From a virus, in IMG/VR virus record IMGVR_UViG_3300044701_002822, positions 1-64,000 of that record: a stretch of 64,000 nucleotides of DNA. One strand, given 5' to 3'. Positions 59,732-64,000 of this stretch are shown here, piece after piece. Position 1 is the first letter of the stretch, and each line of letters opens with the position of its first letter. The notes beneath the pieces are model-generated. The model was given only the letters and a program-made list of their open reading frames with translations, was not told the DNA's origin and made no database searches. The translations under genes and the position numbers were made by a program.

Positions 59732-60950
59732 CTAGCATCTCTTTTAATTCTGGAAATACACTTACAAAACTTTCATTGCGGATTTCGTCTCGTCTCTTTA
59801 CATGATGTTGAAAATCAGTTTTATATTCGTTCCACTGATCTTCTTCATTGGTAAAATTAATAGCATCATTTACATGTACTCCTTGATACCAATCATTAGT
59901 AATCATAAAATCGTAAACTTTTTTTAGTTTATCCGATCCTACTTTTTTAATCGACGACGGTAAAATTTTAGAACAGTAGTATGTAGGAGTTAATGCACGA
60001 TAGATACTAATCATATCTTTTTGTCTTAACAAGCAGTTTTCAATCATGTAAAAAAGAAACTCGTCCATTGTAGCATAATTAAATGCACTCAAAACAGTAT
60101 TAAACTGAAAGTCAATATAGTCAACATCTCTGATACTTTTTAAGTTCTGTTCTACTACGCCCCAGTCAGTTCCGTGCCGCAAATACTCAGCACGTTCCCC
60201 GTAATGATCGAGACTTGCTGAGATTTCTACACGTTTAAACTTACTCCACATGTTCATTATGTCGTATTTTTTATATTTAAAATTACTCATGTTAGTGTTA
60301 TAACGAAGTGTAATACGTTTGTTTGCACCTGTGCGAATCATTTCTTCTAGAATAACATAATGCTCGTCTGTGATAAGAGGCTCACCGCCTGCAAAGTATG
60401 CAAGATCCATATGACACACTTGCGATTTAATTTCTTCTAATAAGGCACCTGTACTATCGGCATGTTGGATAATTCTATAATCAGGAGGCGTCCAATCGTG
60501 TTGCTTCATTTCTTGAGCCCACTGACTGCTGAATTCGCTACCGCATGTACGACACTTAAAGTTACAGATATTACTAAATCTCACATCAAAATATTTCATT
60601 TTGAATTCGGGTACAGTGCCATCCGATTGTGTAGTTGTTACAACTTCGTCAAAGTCTTTACCAAAATGTTCAATGCTATATTTGCGAAAACTAAACGGCG
60701 ATGTTTCTTCATGTTTATAACAGTAGTCGCATATGCTGCTTTTTTTACCTGCAAGCATGTCTAAACGGAGTTGACGTATCTTATCTCCATTGAATACTTC
60801 TTTTAGACTTTTTCCCTTGATGTTGTCAAACGGTGCAGTATAGTCTGAACTACAGCACGGATAAACATTACCCAACGGTGTAACATTCATATGTACCCAA
60901 GGAAACATACAAAATGTTTTACTTTCGTTTAATAACTTTTCTTTATCCAT
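59724..60950 (-). CDS. Twitch-domain radical SAM protein
   Basis: 408 residues from the ATG at 60950, which overlaps the upstream stop (60943) by eight bases, the recurring junction; an ATG at 60959 in frame would add three residues. Twitch cysteines C14, C32-C33, C74 and C77 (CDYCYKHEE); radical SAM motif C129, C133, C136 (CNFKCRTC); AGGEPLI later. Tandem partner of 58442. Confidence 0.9.
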   Translation of the reverse strand: MDKEKLLNESKTFCMFPWVHMNVTPLGNVYPCCSSDYTAPFDNIKGKSLKEVFNGDKIRQLRLDMLAGKKSSICDYCYKHEETSPFSFRKYSIEHFGKDFDEVVTTTQSDGTVPEFKMKYFDVRFSNICNFKCRTCGSEFSSQWAQEMKQHDWTPPDYRIIQHADSTGALLEEIKSQVCHMDLAYFAGGEPLITDEHYVILEEMIRTGANKRITLRYNTNMSNFKYKKYDIMNMWSKFKRVEISASLDHYGERAEYLRHGTDWGVVEQNLKSIRDVDYIDFQFNTVLSAFNYATMDEFLFYMIENCLLRQKDMISIYRALTPTYYCSKILPSSIKKVGSDKLKKVYDFMITNDWYQGVHVNDAINFTNEEDQWNEYKTDFQHHVKRRDEIRNESFVSVFPELKEMLDA

Positions 60951-62325
60951 TTGCTGCATCCTTACACAGTTGGAAGAAATCTGACATTTCTGGAAATGCA
61001 GATTCAAAATCTAGACTACGTCTACGATCTTGCTCTTTAAAAAAGTTCCAAAAATCTTTACGTCCTTCGAGTATGCGTTGAGGAGTATACTCTGTGGTTT
61101 TCATATAGTCAACTACACGTCTAAACTTTTCATATTCCAAATTACTAAAATGATGCTTGCTACCTTCTTTTACATGATACTTGATAAAGTCCAAATGACT
61201 TTCCATATACGGCATGTAATTTTCCTTAGGAAGTATATTCATATCATATTGTAGAGGCTCTTTGAGATAAGGAGTATCAAAATGAATACGTTGCCAACGT
61301 CCGCTGTCAACATCATTATATTTGCTTCTCCATTCCAACATTTTTTCTAGCAAACTTTGAAATGTTGTAACACTGAACAAATTAAATGTAATCATAAATG
61401 TTACAGGTGCGGTAGTATTGAGCATGAAATAATCTAAATTACGTTCAAATACTTCAAGGTCAAGTCCATCACGAATATATTCAGCACGTGGTCCCCAGGT
61501 GTCAACACTGGTAAACAACTTAAACTGCTTGATTTTATTCTGTGTCAGCAAACTGTTTACACTGTCGGTAAACTTTTCAAGTTGCTTTTCTTTGCCGCCA
61601 AGGTTGCTGTTAACATTCAACTCAAGATGCGGCTTTGGTTCTTTTTCTAGTTCTTCAAACAGTCGGTACGTGCTTTTTTGAATAGTAGGCTCGCCGCCTG
61701 TAATACGCAGGATGTTTAGTGTCTTGCTAACTTCCGGCCACCATTTCCACCAAGCACGTACATAAGGATTCGAATCTTCTTCGTAGATACGGAACCAGTC
61801 AATGTCATTGCGATGATTGCGAACATTGGTGTAAGGACCGTGTTGACGTATTTCGTTGTAGTAACGACTGCTAGCCTTGGGATGGCAATACCCGCAACGG
61901 AAATTACACTCGTTGCCAAATGAAATTTCAATGTACTCAGGATTTACGTTAAAGTCCCAGGGATTAAATTTTACTTCCTGCAAACGTTCTTCATTGTAGA
62001 TACTGCCACTGCGAATGTGACGATCACTGATGTAATCTTCACCCATGTTTTCAATATTCCAGCAGTACTGACAACCAACACACTGCTTGCCTTCTAACAT
62101 CTCTTTGCGTTCTTGCTTTTTTTGTTTTGTGTTATGCAACGCACTAGGATTGGTTAGTAGCTCATCTACATCAATTTGATGCGGAGCAGGGTGATAACAA
62201 CTGTGTGTTTCACCTGTTTGCAGATAGATTGTTGTATGATACCATTTAGCAAAACAAAATGTTGGACTAAAATGACGTTTTGTAATACCGTTAATTGTTT
62301 TTAAACGATCTTCATTCAATGACAT
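60943..62325 (-). CDS. Twitch-domain radical SAM protein with an altered cysteine pair
   Basis: 460 residues. The twitch domain has C24 and C82, C85, C88 (CVGCQYCWNIE), but where relatives have a CC pair this protein has only C43 (HSCYHP). Radical SAM motif C140, C144, C147 (CNFRCGYC); TGGEPTI follows. The sequence is longer and rich in Trp and Asn. The single Cys may still ligate the cluster if the neighbouring His substitutes. Its start overlaps 62325 by one base. Confidence 0.9.
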   Translation of the reverse strand: MSLNEDRLKTINGITKRHFSPTFCFAKWYHTTIYLQTGETHSCYHPAPHQIDVDELLTNPSALHNTKQKKQERKEMLEGKQCVGCQYCWNIENMGEDYISDRHIRSGSIYNEERLQEVKFNPWDFNVNPEYIEISFGNECNFRCGYCHPKASSRYYNEIRQHGPYTNVRNHRNDIDWFRIYEEDSNPYVRAWWKWWPEVSKTLNILRITGGEPTIQKSTYRLFEELEKEPKPHLELNVNSNLGGKEKQLEKFTDSVNSLLTQNKIKQFKLFTSVDTWGPRAEYIRDGLDLEVFERNLDYFMLNTTAPVTFMITFNLFSVTTFQSLLEKMLEWRSKYNDVDSGRWQRIHFDTPYLKEPLQYDMNILPKENYMPYMESHLDFIKYHVKEGSKHHFSNLEYEKFRRVVDYMKTTEYTPQRILEGRKDFWNFFKEQDRRRSLDFESAFPEMSDFFQLCKDAANG

Positions 62326-63254
62326 TAATTTTCACGATCTATAAATTGTTGTTGTGCGGTTCTTGCAGGATTTTGATATACTGTTTTAAAAAAGAGGCTG
62401 CCGCCAGCATCCAAAGGCGTGATACCGATTGGAAGATCTAGCTCTGCCTTTAACTTATCGCCGTAATCTTCGATTGCTTCTATCAAGTTTTCTTCGTTAA
62501 CAGTAAGCTCTAGATTTTTCCACATGTTATTTAGATAATCGAAATCACGTACATTTACAAAGTCCCAATCAGTAAGCATTGTCATGTATAGACCTTGTCT
62601 AGCACCATAGATTGCCCACAGACCATTTTCTACATCTGCACCAACCATCAACCAAATGTAAAGTCTATGAAGATTTTTCCAATGATTTTTTTGGAATTCA
62701 TTGATAGTTACTCGTAAACCGCGATCCAATGCCATTTTAACACCTTCTCTAAATCCAGCACGCCATGCCTGATGCGGTGTAGCGTTGTTGTAGATTTCAC
62801 TATAACAACTGTTCATTTGAATGTATTCAATGTCCCAACAAAAGTCTACTTGTGCGTGTTGATTATTAGGATCTGCGTTTTCGTGTGTACGCATATTTAA
62901 AACATACTCTTTTGGCCAGCATTTTAGGCCGCCGTTTCCGTACATTAATCCATTAATTGTATTGCGGGCTGTCCAACTAATAACACACTTTTCTAGATCT
63001 TTGTTTTCATCGAAATCGAATTCTTTAGTAAGGAATTCTGCATTGACAATATTATCGCCATCAACTGTAATAAATCTGTCAGTTTCAGAAAGTCTAGCAC
63101 AAGCCTTGTGTGCAGCATCACTGCCTTTGACACCATGTACACGTTTTGCCCATGGAATTTTTTTACACAAATTTGCGTAATTTTCTTCTGCGTTTGGTTC
63201 ATCATAGCTTAGATAGATAATATCGTAATCTAAAACTTTGAACTTGTTGCTCAT
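62325..63254 (-). CDS. GT-A-type glycosyltransferase-like protein
   Basis: 309 residues. YLSYDEPNAEENY opens the domain, DRFITVDGDNIV carries a DxD-type motif (DGD at 65-67), and YGNGGLKCWPKE follows, matching the C-terminal domain of 16276-19185. AWRAGFREGVKMA and YIWLMVGADVENG in the C-terminal half have exact counterparts there as well. A nucleotide-sugar-dependent transferase with unknown donor and acceptor. Overlaps the 195-residue gene by ATGA. Confidence 0.75.
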   Translation of the reverse strand: MSNKFKVLDYDIIYLSYDEPNAEENYANLCKKIPWAKRVHGVKGSDAAHKACARLSETDRFITVDGDNIVNAEFLTKEFDFDENKDLEKCVISWTARNTINGLMYGNGGLKCWPKEYVLNMRTHENADPNNQHAQVDFCWDIEYIQMNSCYSEIYNNATPHQAWRAGFREGVKMALDRGLRVTINEFQKNHWKNLHRLYIWLMVGADVENGLWAIYGARQGLYMTMLTDWDFVNVRDFDYLNNMWKNLELTVNEENLIEAIEDYGDKLKAELDLPIGITPLDAGGSLFFKTVYQNPARTAQQQFIDREN

Positions 63255-63838
63255 TTGGTTACCTCGTGTAGATAAGTTTCTAATCTCTTTGTAGTATATA
63301 CACTTAATGCAGTTGGGTCAAGTTCTATTTCGGATTCAAATTCAAATTCAACATAGTCGTTGACTAATAATTCAACAATACGCATAGTAAAAAATTTTTC
63401 CAACTGATGAGGATCATTATAACGGGTAATACTAAAAGTTAACGTTTTATCAAGATGAATTTTTTTTGTTTTAAAGTTTTCTTTAATTGCTTCATCTAAA
63501 CAAAATTGCCATTTTTTTCCTTTTATGTTTTGTATTACAACCAAGTCTGATCTATCAACCTTGTTTCTGGTAATTTTATGTACATCGACGTTTACATTAA
63601 GATTAATTTTTTCATTGTTAAACATATGTTTTAAAACATACGTTTTTTTAATTGTATCAAAGATTACTTGATAGTGCCAGAATTGTTCTTTTCCTGTAAG
63701 AATATTTTCAATTTCAAACAATTCAACTTGAATAAAATTTCCAGGTTCGGTGTTTGTATTCGAAACACTTATTAAATTTCCATTATCATCAAAGTAAACA
63801 TACTTTTGTGTAGGAATTTTTACAATAATATCATTCAT
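63251..63838 (-). CDS. Hypothetical protein
   Basis: 195 residues, beta-rich and charged, without signal peptide, membrane segment or cysteine motif. KYVYFDDNGNLISVSN near the start and a LIQVELFEIEN/YHYQVIFD run suggest a beta-sandwich or jelly-roll. It overlaps the glycosyltransferase gene by ATGA, and its own ATG overlaps the upstream gene. A virion or adaptor protein is possible, but nothing specific supports that. Confidence 0.65.
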   Translation of the reverse strand: MNDIIVKIPTQKYVYFDDNGNLISVSNTNTEPGNFIQVELFEIENILTGKEQFWHYQVIFDTIKKTYVLKHMFNNEKINLNVNVDVHKITRNKVDRSDLVVIQNIKGKKWQFCLDEAIKENFKTKKIHLDKTLTFSITRYNDPHQLEKFFTMRIVELLVNDYVEFEFESEIELDPTALSVYTTKRLETYLHEVTK

Positions 63839-64000
63839 AGTGTGTTTCCAAATAATTTTCGTAAATTGAAATTATTTCATCTGACATAAAATCTTTTTCT
63901 GTATAATGAAAAATTCCATTTTGTTTATAGTTGCCAATTTTTAAATTTAATTGCTTATCTAAGTATACGCCGACTTTGTCTTGCCACCGCTCAGTAACAT
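63831..64000 (-). CDS. C-terminal fragment of an unidentified protein (start beyond window edge)
   Basis: An open frame runs from the right edge to a TGA at 63833-63831 and gives 55 residues ending in ENYLETHYE. It shares bases with the ATG of 63251-63838, as do the other genes of this operon, which supports it as a genuine gene end. WQDKVGVYLDKQL and IGNYKQNGIFHYTEKDF are not diagnostic of any family. Confidence 0.6.
   Translation of the reverse strand, partial: VTERWQDKVGVYLDKQLNLKIGNYKQNGIFHYTEKDFMSDEIISIYENYLETHYE

Noticed and set aside
1-64000. CRISPR array or restriction/defence system
   Set aside because: No direct repeats of 25-40 bases with regular spacers were seen, and no nuclease, helicase or toxin-antitoxin motif accompanies the many enzymes.
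1-64000. tRNA, rRNA or other structural RNA genes
   Set aside because: No cloverleaf-like GTTCGA/CCA arrangement was noticed in the few short gaps, and gaps between genes are too small to hold one.

Overview
The window is a solid block of AT-rich, tightly packed genes with no gap longer than about 75 bases, no RNA genes, no insertion sequences, and at least 62 complete genes plus two cut by the window edges. It most likely comes from a large marine bacteriophage, probably T4-like. Grounds: T4-type late-promoter motifs (TATAAATA and close variants) head most of the divergent gene groups, ATGA/TAATG overlaps are pervasive, and one long repetitive protein (19256-21088) ends with the sort of C-terminus seen on phage tail or fibre proteins. 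No capsid, terminase, polymerase or tail-tube gene is present, so the phage assignment is an inference and the window looks like the inside of a very large accessory island.

Content is dominated by enzyme families expanded as paralogues. I count 25 radical SAM proteins (one partial): 11 with an N-terminal cysteine-rich 'twitch' domain, 5 of a CxxxCxxC type with a C-terminal SPASM/twitch-like cluster domain, 6 short QueE-like or SPASM-like ones, and 3 with a B12-binding-type N-terminal domain. With them come 11 proteins that look like 2-oxoglutarate/Fe(II) oxygenases or aspartyl-hydroxylase-fold proteins, 3 QueC-like PP-loop proteins, 3 SGNH-hydrolase-like proteins, 3 atypical kinase-like proteins, 4 GT-B/GT10-like and 2 GT-A-like glycosyltransferase candidates, 3 SDR/epimerase proteins, 2 methyltransferase-like proteins, a miniature DegT-type aminotransferase, an amidinotransferase and a GNAT-like protein.

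Layout: 1-1719 minus (two radical SAM); 1780-7443 plus (B12 radical SAM, two oxygenase-like, two QueC-like, twitch radical SAM); 7394-19185 minus (six radical SAM genes, two hypothetical genes, methyltransferase-like, ParB-like, radical SAM, 969-residue glycosyltransferase repeat protein); 19256-21088 plus (fibre-like protein); 21060-27237 minus (B12 radical SAM, oxygenases, GT-like, twitch radical SAM); 27265-30216 plus; 30144-34724 minus (SDRs, cold-shock/prolyl-hydroxylase fusion, oxygenases, kinase-like); 34778-39432 plus (QueC-like, twitch and short radical SAM); 39389-40435 minus; 40475-42413 plus; 42364-49478 minus (radical SAM trio, methyltransferase-like, GT-like, epimerase); four short alternating units 49510-52617; 52662-53981 plus; 53978-64000 minus (SGNH, kinase-like, B12 radical SAM, four more radical SAM, GT-A).

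Two structural features run through the whole window. All eight convergent junctions overlap tail to tail with no terminator between them. At many divergent heads a promoter -10 element lies 4-6 bases before the ATG, so the predicted transcripts would be leaderless; other heads have a leader with a Shine-Dalgarno sequence. Taken together the genes look like a modular pathway that builds and decorates an unusual small molecule, glycan or nucleotide (cobalamin/radical methylation or rearrangement, hydroxylation, amination, amidination, glycosyl transfer, acyl removal). The product is unknown, and that interpretation is inference.
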